Positions 24,156-32,595 of a stretch of DNA of 42,680 bases are shown here, piece after piece. The notes below the pieces were generated by a model. The model was not told where the DNA came from. It saw only the letters and a list, made by a program, of their open reading frames with translations, and did not search any database. The first letter of the stretch is position 1, and each line of letters begins with the position of its first letter. The DNA comes from an uncultured Blastocatellia bacterium (GTDB lineage Bacteria; Acidobacteriota; Blastocatellia; Pyrinomonadales; Pyrinomonadaceae). Both the position numbers and the translations under genes were made by a program. The stretch is from the NCBI GenBank assembly GCA_946480785.1, contig CAMLLD010000057.1:1-42680 (forward strand). The letters run 5' to 3'.

Positions 24156-26588
24156 ATGAACACATTACAGGACATTCGCTACGGATTTCGGATGTTACTC
24201 AAGCGGCCGGGCTTCACAATCATAGTGGTCCTGACGCTGGCTTTAGGTATCGGGGCTAACACCACCATCTTTAGCGCCGTCGACGCCGTTTTGCTAAACC
24301 CGCTTCCCTACCAGGATCCCGATCGCCTGGTGGCTGTGTGGGAAACCAACAGGCAGTTGAGTCCTGAGGTGTGGGACCACAACGAAGTCGCAATGGGTAA
24401 CTTTCGCGACTTTCGGTCACGTAATCAGGTCTTCGAGCAACTCGGTGCACTCTTCACTGCTGATGTGACTCTAACTGGAGTTGGCGAGGCTGAACGAATT
24501 AGGAGTTGTGTTGTCACTACCAATTTCTTTCAGTTGCTCGGCGTACAACCCATGATCGGGCGCTCATTTCTTCCGGAAGAGGAAAAGCTAGGGAGCCCGC
24601 GCGTAGTAATTCTCAGTAGCGGGCTGTGGGAAAGACTCTTCGGTTCTGATCGGAACCTAACGAACAAGACGCTCACGCTTAACGGCAATCCCGCTACCGT
24701 GGTTGGCGTAATGCCTCCGAATTTTGAGGTTCAATTCCCAACCAATATACGCGTGGATATGTGGGTGCCGCTGCGCATCGACCCGGCTAATTCTGACCGC
24801 AACAATCATTTTCTCTACGCACTAGCGCGGCTCAAGCCTGGTGTCTCGCGAGAGCAAGCTCAAAGCGATATGAGCCTTATCGCCGCTCAGCTTCAACAGC
24901 AGTATCCCGACACGAATGCACAGAAGGGCGTCAATATCGTCCCCTTGCGCAAACAGCTCGTGGGAAAAGTTGAGTCATATCTCTATCTACTGTTTGGCGC
25001 GGTGGGCTTTGTCTTGCTGATTGCGTGCGCGAATGTTGCTGGTTTGCTCCTGGCTCGCGTCACGGCGAGGTACAAAGAAGTTGCCGTTCGTATTGCCCTC
25101 GGGGCCAGCCGCTGGCGCATCATGCGGCAGTTGCTGACGGAGAGTATCATCCTGTCCGCTCTGAGCGGCTTGTTGGGCCTGCTCTTCGCATACGCGGGAA
25201 TCAAACTGCTGGTGGCCTTAACACCACCAGAAGTGCCTCGACTTCATGAGATTGGTTTACATGTCCCGGTTTTCCTCTGGACACTGGCGATTTCGATATT
25301 TACGGGAGTGCTGTTTGGACTCGCTCCAGCGCTGCAAGCTTCAAGGCCGGATCTGAACGACGCGCTCAAGAAAAGTGCCGGGAGAGGCCAGGTAGGGTTT
25401 CAGCGTGGCGGCTTACGAAATCCGCTGATCGTTTCCGAGGTAGCGCTCGCGCTGCTCTTATCAGTCGGCGCGGGATTGATGATCAAGAGCTTCATGCGCT
25501 TGCAGCAAGTTAGCCCGGGGTTTGAGCCAAATAATTTATTAACCATGAATATCGCTTTGCCCCGCCAGAAGTACAAGGAACCACAGCAGGCAAACGCTTT
25601 CTTCGATCAACTTGCTGAGCACATCAAAACTCTACCGGGAGTTAAATCCGTTGGCGGCACCGATCCGCTTCCTTTCAGCAATAGCAATGTGTCAACCGGC
25701 TTTGTCGTTGAAGGAGCGCCGGACGTGCCGTTGTCAGACCGTCCGGACGTCGGCCAGCGGGCTGTTACGCCTACCTACTTTGAGACGATGGGTATCCCCG
25801 TCTTAAAAGGCCGAGCATTCACCGCGCAGGATCGTGATAACACTCCGCAGGTCATTGTTGTGAATGAAGCGCTGGCGACTCGGTATTGGCCCAATCAGGA
25901 CGTCATCGGCAAGCGGCTCGGCTTCGCAGATGATCCGAGCAAACAGTCCTGGCGCGAGATCGTTGGTGTCGTTGGCAACGTTAAGCATTTCGGGCTGGAC
26001 GCCGAAGCAAAGCCGGAAGTCTATTTCCCATATCAACAGTTGCCGAAGAATTTCATGAGCGTTGTCGTGCGCACTTCTTCGGATCCAATGAGTATGATTC
26101 CGGCAATACGGGGCCAGATCGCTATTATGGACAAGGACCAACCGGTCTTTGACATCATGACCATGGACCAGCGGCTTGCCAAATCGGTCGCCTCGAATCG
26201 TTTTGTGATGTTGCTGCTGGGCACCTTCTCTGTGCTGGCGTTGGGTCTGGCTGCGGTCGGTCTTTATGGGGCAATGTCCTATCTGGTAACCCAGCGGACG
26301 CAGGAGATAGGTCTCCGTATGGCGTTAGGTGCGAGCAGAATGGACGTGTTCAAATTAGTAGTTGGCAAAGGAATGCGTCTGGCGCTCATTGGAATGGCAA
26401 TTGGCCTGGTCGCCTCTGTAGCACTTACCCGCGTGATGAGGTCTGTGTTATTTGAAGTGACTCCCACTGATGCTATTACGTTTGTAATCGTGTCGGTGGT
26501 CTTGCTTATTGTGGCGCTGCTCGCGTGTTACATTCCGGCACGTCGGGCCACGAATGTGGATCCACTGACGTCACTGCGATACGAGTAA
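24156..26588 (+). CDS. ADOP-type orphan ABC permease (MacB/FtsX family)
   Basis: 810 aa. The start of the protein (LQDIRYGFRMLLKRPGF, then a membrane helix and GIGANTTIFS) is the signature of acidobacterial duplicated orphan permeases. The layout is an N-terminal helix, a MacB-like periplasmic domain, an FtsX-type three-helix block (about 270-400), then a second periplasmic domain and a second FtsX block (about 680-800) ending in PARRATNVDPLTSLRYE. The ATG has AGAGGAAATA before it. No ATPase gene adjoins, which is usual for this family. It is the only plus-strand gene and converges on the next gene with an 11-nt gap. Its substrate is unknown; nearness to the NRPS operon makes peptide export or resistance conceivable but not shown. 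Confidence 0.9.
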   Translation: MNTLQDIRYGFRMLLKRPGFTIIVVLTLALGIGANTTIFSAVDAVLLNPLPYQDPDRLVAVWETNRQLSPEVWDHNEVAMGNFRDFRSRNQVFEQLGALFTADVTLTGVGEAERIRSCVVTTNFFQLLGVQPMIGRSFLPEEEKLGSPRVVILSSGLWERLFGSDRNLTNKTLTLNGNPATVVGVMPPNFEVQFPTNIRVDMWVPLRIDPANSDRNNHFLYALARLKPGVSREQAQSDMSLIAAQLQQQYPDTNAQKGVNIVPLRKQLVGKVESYLYLLFGAVGFVLLIACANVAGLLLARVTARYKEVAVRIALGASRWRIMRQLLTESIILSALSGLLGLLFAYAGIKLLVALTPPEVPRLHEIGLHVPVFLWTLAISIFTGVLFGLAPALQASRPDLNDALKKSAGRGQVGFQRGGLRNPLIVSEVALALLLSVGAGLMIKSFMRLQQVSPGFEPNNLLTMNIALPRQKYKEPQQANAFFDQLAEHIKTLPGVKSVGGTDPLPFSNSNVSTGFVVEGAPDVPLSDRPDVGQRAVTPTYFETMGIPVLKGRAFTAQDRDNTPQVIVVNEALATRYWPNQDVIGKRLGFADDPSKQSWREIVGVVGNVKHFGLDAEAKPEVYFPYQQLPKNFMSVVVRTSSDPMSMIPAIRGQIAIMDKDQPVFDIMTMDQRLAKSVASNRFVMLLLGTFSVLALGLAAVGLYGAMSYLVTQRTQEIGLRMALGASRMDVFKLVVGKGMRLALIGMAIGLVASVALTRVMRSVLFEVTPTDAITFVIVSVVLLIVALLACYIPARRATNVDPLTSLRYE

Positions 26589-26599
26589 CGGAAGAGCGT

Positions 26600-27985
26600 T
26601 CATAACCAGTCGGACTGCGGACGCATCTCGCTCAACATCGTTGGAATCAGCTCCGAGACTGTTGGATGAATCGGCACGGTCTGCTGCAACACGTCGTATT
26701 GTAGACCGGAGTGCATGATGTCGAGAACGCCGTGAATCGCTTCGTCTCCGCCGGTGCCGAGGATCGCCGCTCCTAAGATCTTGCGCGTCTCAGCGTCTAC
26801 GACGATCTTCATCAACCCTTTTGTTTCGCCCTTCTCGATAGCACGGCTCACGCTGCTCATCGCACGCCTCCCGACAAGGAGTGAGCGACCGCTTGCACGA
26901 GCCTCGCGTTCCGTTATCCCGGCGCGGCCGAGCGGCGGATCGATATAAAGCGCGTAACCGGGAACCCGTTCACTCACGCGCCGGCTCTCGCCATCGAGCA
27001 GGTTGGCCGCGACGATCTCGAAGTCGTTGTACGCGGTGTGCGTGAAAGCGCCACGTCCATTGCAGTCGCCGAGCGCCCAGATGCCGGGCACGTTCGTGGC
27101 GAGCCCGTCGTCAACCTTGATGTAACCTCGTGCGTCCGTCTCGACGCCCGCTGCTTCGAGGCCGAGGTCGTCAGTGTTCGGGCGACGGCCCACCGCCAGC
27201 AGTACGTGCGAGCCAACAGACGTGGGCTCGCCATCCTCGCAGTCAATACCGACTTCGACACCCTGCTCGTGCGGCGCGAGGCTGATGCACTCAGCGCTGG
27301 TGCGAACGTTGATACCCTCGTCGATCAGAATCTGGCGTATCGCTTCTGATATTTCTTCGTCTTCGCGAGCGATGAGGCGTGGAGACATTTCCACGACCGT
27401 CACTTCTGCGCCGAAGCGACGGTACATTTGCGCGAACTCGAGTCCAACGTAGCTGCCGCCCACGACGATCAAGTGCGCAGGTAGTTGGTCCATTTCGAGT
27501 ATGGAGCGGTTATTGAGGAACGGGACTTCATGAACGCCGGGCATGTCGGGCACTGAGGCGCGGCCGCCGACATTGATAAAGACGCGCGGAGCGGTGAGCA
27601 ACTCGTCGCCCACGCGCACGCGCTGTGGTCCTTCAAAGCGCGCCTGCCCTTCGATAACAGTGCAGCCCTTCATCTCGCGCAGACGACGCTCGACTCCCTC
27701 GCGCGACTCAGTGACTATGGCATCGGCGCGCGCCTTGACCTTCTTCATGTCCACGCGAACCAGACCATCGAGGAGAACACCGAAGTCCGCGGCGCGGCGC
27801 GCAAGGTGTGCGGCGTAGGCGCTGGCGACAAGGGTCTTCGTCGGCGTGCAACCGGTGTTGACACACGTCCCGCCGAAGAATTTCCGCTCGACGAAAGCCA
27901 CCGTCATGCCGGCGCCGGTTAGCCGCCCGGCGAGCGAAGGGCCGGCCTGGCCCGCGCCAATGATGATCGCGTCAAACTCTCTCAT
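26600..27985 (-). CDS. FAD-dependent pyridine nucleotide-disulfide oxidoreductase (MerA/Lpd-like)
   Basis: 461 aa. The FAD-binding GxGxxG motif is in IIGAGQAGPSLA, the redox-active disulfide is CVNTGC in GGTCVNTGCTPTK, the NAD(P)-binding region is VVGGSYVGLEFA, and the second FAD motif is ALGDCNGRGAF. The C-terminal dimerisation domain has the HPTVSE motif of this family. It looks like a mercuric-reductase relative, but there is no N-terminal metal-binding domain, no C-terminal Cys pair and no mer gene nearby, so mercury reduction is not supported. The frame is open to a TTG at 28015; I chose the ATG at 27985 because AGGAGAGG lies just upstream. It is 62 nt after the VOC gene and may share its transcript. 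Confidence 0.9.
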   Translation of the reverse strand: MREFDAIIIGAGQAGPSLAGRLTGAGMTVAFVERKFFGGTCVNTGCTPTKTLVASAYAAHLARRAADFGVLLDGLVRVDMKKVKARADAIVTESREGVERRLREMKGCTVIEGQARFEGPQRVRVGDELLTAPRVFINVGGRASVPDMPGVHEVPFLNNRSILEMDQLPAHLIVVGGSYVGLEFAQMYRRFGAEVTVVEMSPRLIAREDEEISEAIRQILIDEGINVRTSAECISLAPHEQGVEVGIDCEDGEPTSVGSHVLLAVGRRPNTDDLGLEAAGVETDARGYIKVDDGLATNVPGIWALGDCNGRGAFTHTAYNDFEIVAANLLDGESRRVSERVPGYALYIDPPLGRAGITEREARASGRSLLVGRRAMSSVSRAIEKGETKGLMKIVVDAETRKILGAAILGTGGDEAIHGVLDIMHSGLQYDVLQQTVPIHPTVSELIPTMLSEMRPQSDWL

Positions 27986-28047
27986 CGCGCCGCCTCTCCT
28001 ATTTAGTAGCGTCAATTCTGAAGACGATCAGTCACGCCTGAGGATCA

Positions 28048-28698
28048 TCAACTATCTCTCCCCAGCATGTATCGGTCGGCGGCCGCTGCTGCCTCTTCGG
28101 GACTACTGCCGTTCTGGCGCGCGCTCAAGTATGGCGCATACCAATTCCACCAGTTGTGCTTCGCGTGCGTCTTCTCATAGCCGTCGTGATGCTCCGACGT
28201 CTCGTGGAGCAACTCGGCGAGCGTGCCGACGTCCGTAGTCTTGGACTTCCACTCGCGTCCGGGAAGCCGCGTCGTGATCTCCTGAAGCAGCCACGTGTTC
28301 CCGTCCGGATCCGCGAACGAGGCAAACGAAAAGTAAGAACGATTCTCCGGATCGCGGCCGGTCACGCGTGCGTTCTCCACGGTATCATTGAACGGACCAG
28401 CGGCGAAGTGAAAGACCTCGCTCACATCAACGCCGCGAGCGATCAGGTCGTTGCGCGCTACGTCGACGTCGTCGACAGCAAGCACGAAGGTGTGTGCCGC
28501 GCCAGGTTTGACCGACTTGATTCCCTTGCCGAAGATGATCGAGGCTTCCGAGTTGGGCGGCGTCACCTGCACGCCGCGGAAGTCGCCATTCGCGATGTCG
28601 ATGTCGAGCCGCCAGCCGAGATTCTCGTAGAACTTCTTCGTGCGGTCGACATCAGAAACGCCGAACAGAACGACCTCGAGCTTCATGTCGACGGTCAT
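28048..28698 (-). CDS. VOC (glyoxalase/bleomycin-resistance) family protein with C-terminal extension
   Basis: 216 aa. An N-terminal vicinal-oxygen-chelate domain (about 5-135: LFGVSDVDRTKKFYENLGW ... SFADPDGNTWLLQE) is followed by a roughly 70-residue tail rich in His, Trp and Tyr (HHDGYEKTHAKHNWWNWYAPY ... PEEAAAAADRYM). The tail looks like a separate small domain that I recall seeing attached to or beside such proteins, but I cannot name its function. The ATG at 28698 has AAGGAG 6 nt upstream, so the start is well supported. The enzymatic role is open: isomerase, dioxygenase or antibiotic binding are all found in this superfamily. Likely co-transcribed with the following flavoprotein gene. 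Confidence 0.85.
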   Translation of the reverse strand: MTVDMKLEVVLFGVSDVDRTKKFYENLGWRLDIDIANGDFRGVQVTPPNSEASIIFGKGIKSVKPGAAHTFVLAVDDVDVARNDLIARGVDVSEVFHFAAGPFNDTVENARVTGRDPENRSYFSFASFADPDGNTWLLQEITTRLPGREWKSKTTDVGTLAELLHETSEHHDGYEKTHAKHNWWNWYAPYLSARQNGSSPEEAAAAADRYMLGRDS

Positions 28699-28801
28699 GG
28701 TGTTCTCCTTTGAATAGTTTAGAGTTCGAATCTACAAAGGTAGTACACCACAGGCTGGCAGGCGAAGCTATTGGACCAAAGTATCGATCGGTACCTTAGT
28801 G

Positions 28802-30367
28802 TCACTTAGGATGGCATTCGACACATTGAAACATCGAAATGTCGCCGAGATTGATGGGGTGTTTGAAGGGCTCGTTGGCCTTGTGGCAGGTTTCGCACTT
28901 GCGGTTCGCGAGCCCGCCGAGGTCAACCGGATGCTGAAACGGAATCGTCTGCGGAACTGTCGAAGGTCGCGCTGAATCGGACAACACGGTGTGGCAGATG
29001 TTGCAGTCGTTGCGAATCACCTTCCCGGTGTTACTCACGTGCTCGCCGTCGTGACAACGAAAACAACCTGACGAGTAGAGATGCCCGATGTTGTTTGGGT
29101 GAGTGGCCCAGTTCGTCTTCATCTCCGGGAAGAAGTAGGTCTTGAAGATGCGTTGCGTTTCGCTGATGGCGGCTTTGATCGCGTCTGTTTTTTGTCCGTA
29201 CAACTGAGTGTAGTTGGTCCGATAAAAGCCATCGAGATCGGAGGCAATCGCATTGAGCGCCTCTTGTTCGGTGCCGTAGGGTTTGTTCAATACTTCTACG
29301 GCTTTCCTTTTCAGATACGGCAGCGCCGGGTCGAGTCGTCCCGCAGAAAATGACTGGTCCAACGCTACGTCGGGTGGTAAGTACGCGTGCGCCGGACGAT
29401 TATGACAGTCCATACAATCCATGCGGCGTTTTTCGGCGGTGGCAATTTGTTCCGCAGTGAGCGGCCGCACTCGATCCACGTATTCAGTTACATTGCCGTT
29501 TTGATCCTTCACGCGAATCCACGGAATGACCTGCCGTTGCTGGTCCGTGGCGATGAACGTGATCTCATTCGCCAGATTCATGTGCCAGTGAATGCCCGCG
29601 ACTGGACCACTCGACGGATCACCGCCGCCCACATTGATCAGCATCCGCGTTTGCCGCAGCGAGTTTTGCTCGTCATAAGCGTAGTGACTGAACGTCTTGA
29701 GCTGTGTGCCATAAAACTTCGCCGGCCAATGACACTGCTCGCAAGTCTGATTCGCGGGCCGCATGTTTCGCACCGGCGTTTCGATCGGTTTTGAGTAGGT
29801 ACCGCCGATCAAGGCGAACAACTGGCGCGCGCCTGACAGTTTGGAACGAGCATACGACTCCGCGCCGTGGCCCACGTGACAATCAACACAACGGATCCGT
29901 GAGTGTGAGGTCGCGTGGAAAGCGACAAACTCAGGCTTCATCACCGTGTGGCAGGTTTGGCCGCAAAACTCGACCGACTCTGTGTACTCATAAGCGCGAT
30001 AACTGCCAAAGGCACTCGCGCAAACGAATACGAAAGAGAGACCGAGGATCGCGATCGCAAGACGACGTTGGCGAGGCTCGTTTAGATCAAGTTTTGGGTA
30101 AGGCGGGATGGCGGAATCGGGCGAGCGCCTTCTTCTGCGTCTCTCGATCAACATCCCTGCCACGATCACCAGCAGGCCCAACACGAGAAACGCCGGCAGG
30201 ATGATGTAGGTGACGATACCGAGGTAAGGATTATTCGACGCCTCCGTCAACTCGATCAGAAACAACAGCAGAATGCTTACCACCGCGGCGATGACTATCA
30301 ACGCGCCGGCGAAGCTTGCGTAGTTTCGAAAGAGTGTCGGGGACCGTCTGGCGGAGTTTTCGCTCAT
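28802..30367 (-). CDS. Membrane-anchored octahaem cytochrome c, NapC/NrfH-like
   Basis: 521 aa. Three N-terminal membrane helices (about 17-40, 48-72 and 104-121) are followed by a periplasmic part with eight haem sites. The first is CGQTC-H (CX3CH, near residue 133) and the other seven are CXXCH (CVDCH, CEQCH, CMDCH, CFRCH, CNICH, CETCH, CVECH). The first two plus the PEF...HSRIRCVDCH pattern resemble NapC/NrfH-type quinol dehydrogenases, with four extra haems further on. Predicted role: exchange of electrons between the quinone pool and periplasmic cytochromes. It starts 8 nt after the monohaem cytochrome gene, so the two form one unit. The ATG has only a weak ribosome site, consistent with coupling. 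Most likely the inner-membrane end of the multihaem chain to its right. Confidence 0.88.
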   Translation of the reverse strand: MSENSARRSPTLFRNYASFAGALIVIAAVVSILLLFLIELTEASNNPYLGIVTYIILPAFLVLGLLVIVAGMLIERRRRRRSPDSAIPPYPKLDLNEPRQRRLAIAILGLSFVFVCASAFGSYRAYEYTESVEFCGQTCHTVMKPEFVAFHATSHSRIRCVDCHVGHGAESYARSKLSGARQLFALIGGTYSKPIETPVRNMRPANQTCEQCHWPAKFYGTQLKTFSHYAYDEQNSLRQTRMLINVGGGDPSSGPVAGIHWHMNLANEITFIATDQQRQVIPWIRVKDQNGNVTEYVDRVRPLTAEQIATAEKRRMDCMDCHNRPAHAYLPPDVALDQSFSAGRLDPALPYLKRKAVEVLNKPYGTEQEALNAIASDLDGFYRTNYTQLYGQKTDAIKAAISETQRIFKTYFFPEMKTNWATHPNNIGHLYSSGCFRCHDGEHVSNTGKVIRNDCNICHTVLSDSARPSTVPQTIPFQHPVDLGGLANRKCETCHKANEPFKHPINLGDISMFQCVECHPK

Positions 30368-30375
30368 CCGGAGTC

Positions 30376-30702
30376 TCAGGGAGCCGATCTCAGTTGCTTC
30401 ATGTGGGCCAACAATGCTTTTGCCTGTTCGGCGGTCACGCCTTTCTCACCGTACGCCGGCATGTAGGGAGGCTTCTCCGGTTTCTTGCCCTTCAATATCG
30501 CCTCAACGTATTGCTCGTCGGTGAGTGAAGCGTCAAACCGCTTCTCTGCTTTTGGCCCATGACAGGCCACACACTTCGCTTTGTAGAAAGCCGCAGGGTC
30601 TGACGGCTGCGCCTCGTCCTGGGCCGAAGCGAGGCTGTAAAAGACCGCACTCGACAAGAAGATTGCGGTAAGGATTATGGTTAAGGTGTTTGCTCTTTTC
30701 AT
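30376..30702 (-). CDS. Small monohaem cytochrome c
   Basis: 108 aa. A signal peptide (MKRANTLTIILTAIFLSSAV..., likely cut after SLASAQ) is followed by one CVACH haem site and a Met (MPAY) in the position of the sixth ligand, the class I layout of small soluble c-type cytochromes. The ATG at 30702 has GGAGG a few nt upstream; an in-frame upstream ATG (30732) is ignored because it has none. Probably a periplasmic carrier between the octahaem membrane protein and the larger cytochromes of this locus. A CRP-like palindrome lies just before the ribosome site. Confidence 0.88.
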   Translation of the reverse strand: MKRANTLTIILTAIFLSSAVFYSLASAQDEAQPSDPAAFYKAKCVACHGPKAEKRFDASLTDEQYVEAILKGKKPEKPPYMPAYGEKGVTAEQAKALLAHMKQLRSAP

Positions 30703-30717
30703 CGCGCCTCCAGTAGT

Positions 30718-30733
30718 GGTGATCCGCATCACA
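30718..30733. promoter_or_regulatory. CRP-like palindrome before the monohaem cytochrome gene
   Basis: GGTGA-TCCGCA-TCACA matches the CRP consensus TGTGA-N6-TCACA at 9 of 10 arm positions. It is 15 nt upstream of the ATG, which is too close for ordinary activation of that gene from a TSS in the gap. A repressor-type role or a chance match are possible. The rest of the 135-nt gap 30703..30837 shows no gene. Confidence 0.4.
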
Positions 30734-30837
30734 TCCGTGTAAGTGCAACGTCGATGCCATCGAAAAACGGCTCAAAAACGTAACCAATCAACCTGCCGCG
30801 CGGGCTTTTGCACACCTCACTGCGGAACTTTTCACAC

Positions 30838-32592
30838 TCAGAAATGCCAGGCCGAACCCTTGTGACAACGCTTGCACGCAGAGAAGTCGTCACCACCGAA
30901 GGCGCGTTGGCCGTTATGGCAAGTCGCGCAAGCGAACGTGTTCCCCGGTGCGTGGTGATTTAGCGGCGCAGGCGCAGACACTTGCCGGCCCACCGGCAAG
31001 CCTGCCCGCACGTGATGGCACGCTGCACACGCGAGCTTCTCAGACGCATCGTGACGCGCATGACTGAATCCGACTCGATAAGCAGACGCTTGCTCGGAGG
31101 TGCGAACAAAACGTCCGAGCTGATGACACGTGCTGCACGACGAGATGTTTTTGCCGTTGGCCTGAGCGTTCGGCGTGTGACAGCCAAAACAAGTGACGTG
31201 CGCGTTCAGTTTCGCGGGAATCGACAACGCAACGCCGCCACGAGTTTGCCGATGACAAGTCACGCAACCGGCCGTTGTGTGTGTCGCGTGATCGAACTCA
31301 ACGTTGAAACTGCGCAACGGGGGAAAGGCTTTGACTTTTCCGCTCTGCACGTCTGTGTGACAGATCGTGCAGATCGGACTCGCAGTATTCGAGAATTGCT
31401 GTGCGTGACAGCCTGTGCACGGCGCATGTGCTGCTTTGCCGGGCAGAGTCGGTTGCGGTGAGTTGTTCTCGCGTCGATGACAAAGCAAGCAAGGCAACCG
31501 CGCGTGATTGCGATCGTCATGTTTGAACTGTGAGAAGTCAGTGGTTGCCGATTGCAACGCTGCATGCGCGAAGAGTATGCGTTCGCTTCCCGCGGCCGCC
31601 GCCTTCGGAATCGCGTTGACGTGACTCGCAGGCACTGGTTTGTTACCGAAGACAAGGTGGCACTTGGTGCAGACAAACGTCGCGCTCTTCTTTCTTTGGT
31701 CAATCTCGTAGTTGAGAACTCCACCGTCATCGAGTGTCGCCGTGACGTGGCAGCTTTCGCCACCGCCGCACGATTTCACCGGCACTTTCTTCGTCGCGTC
31801 GCTGGTCGTGTTCATCGCCGTGACGTTGTGACATTGAGCGCACTTCAAGTCCGTATGCGGTTCGTGTCGAAACGCGCCGGCCGAGATGCGATTGCGCGCA
31901 GCCGTGAGTGTCCACCAATCCTTCGCGCCCATCGTGGCCGCTGACTTTTCATCGAAATCTGCGGCGAGCGTTTCAGAGCCTGGTAGCTTGTGACACGCGT
32001 CGCAGCTTTGCGGCAGAGGCGCGAGCTCGCTCTCCTGGTTGTGACACGTGAAGCAACTCGCGTGAGTAAACGGTCGTGACCGAAACGTTCCCTTGGCCTG
32101 CTTTTCATATAACTTGTGGCAATCCGCGCAATCCGAATCCGCGTGTTTGTCGTGCGGGAAAAAAACGCGAAAGTCTGAAACAAAATTTGCGGCCTTCGCG
32201 GTTGCGAGAAATGCTTCGCCAAGACTCGGGAACGGATAGCGTGATGTCTCGCTCGGTGTGGCTTTCACGTGGCAGTTGGAACAGATCCGCGGAACCGGTC
32301 GCTCGCGCGCGAAGAACTGCGGTCGATGACAGTTCAAACAAGACGCGTGCTCGGGAAACTCGGCCACATCCGGAAACGCCGCGTCGCCTTTACGAACTTC
32401 CTTCCAGTTCTTAGTGGGAAACTTGTGACACGAGACGCACGCGAGTTTTTCTTTGGACACGTGCGTGGTATGAGAAAAGCTCGCGTAATCACTCGGCGTG
32501 GGGCGTTGACGCGACGGCGCGCGCCGTTGAGCCGTGGCCGGCATGACGGTCCAAACAAGAACGATCATTGCGAATGTTGTTGGTCGCAGCAC
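30838..32592 (-). CDS. Large multihaem cytochrome c (17 CXXCH plus one CX5CH)
   Basis: 584 aa with a signal peptide (MLRPTTFAMIVLVWTVMPATAQ). I count 17 canonical CXXCH sites from CVSCH to CKRCH and one extra CGGGESCH (CX5CH, first Cys at residue 275). No lipobox Cys follows the signal peptide, so a lipoprotein anchor is not indicated. The start is a GTG at 32592, 3 nt after the stop of the barrel gene; no clear ribosome site is seen, so translational coupling is likely. A later in-frame ATG would leave an unusually short signal peptide. Many His residues lie between the haem sites, as expected for bis-His ligation. It may be the outer partner of the porin-cytochrome conduit or a periplasmic electron store. 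I recognise no catalytic motif. Confidence 0.88.
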   Translation of the reverse strand: MLRPTTFAMIVLVWTVMPATAQRRAPSRQRPTPSDYASFSHTTHVSKEKLACVSCHKFPTKNWKEVRKGDAAFPDVAEFPEHASCLNCHRPQFFARERPVPRICSNCHVKATPSETSRYPFPSLGEAFLATAKAANFVSDFRVFFPHDKHADSDCADCHKLYEKQAKGTFRSRPFTHASCFTCHNQESELAPLPQSCDACHKLPGSETLAADFDEKSAATMGAKDWWTLTAARNRISAGAFRHEPHTDLKCAQCHNVTAMNTTSDATKKVPVKSCGGGESCHVTATLDDGGVLNYEIDQRKKSATFVCTKCHLVFGNKPVPASHVNAIPKAAAAGSERILFAHAALQSATTDFSQFKHDDRNHARLPCLLCHRRENNSPQPTLPGKAAHAPCTGCHAQQFSNTASPICTICHTDVQSGKVKAFPPLRSFNVEFDHATHTTAGCVTCHRQTRGGVALSIPAKLNAHVTCFGCHTPNAQANGKNISSCSTCHQLGRFVRTSEQASAYRVGFSHARHDASEKLACAACHHVRAGLPVGRQVSAPAPLNHHAPGNTFACATCHNGQRAFGGDDFSACKRCHKGSAWHF

Positions 32593-32595
32593 GCA

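Noticed and set aside
26600..27985. Mercuric reductase (merA) assignment
   Set aside because: The CxxxxC disulfide is shared by the whole family; the N-terminal metal-binding domain, the C-terminal Cys pair and neighbouring mer genes are all absent.
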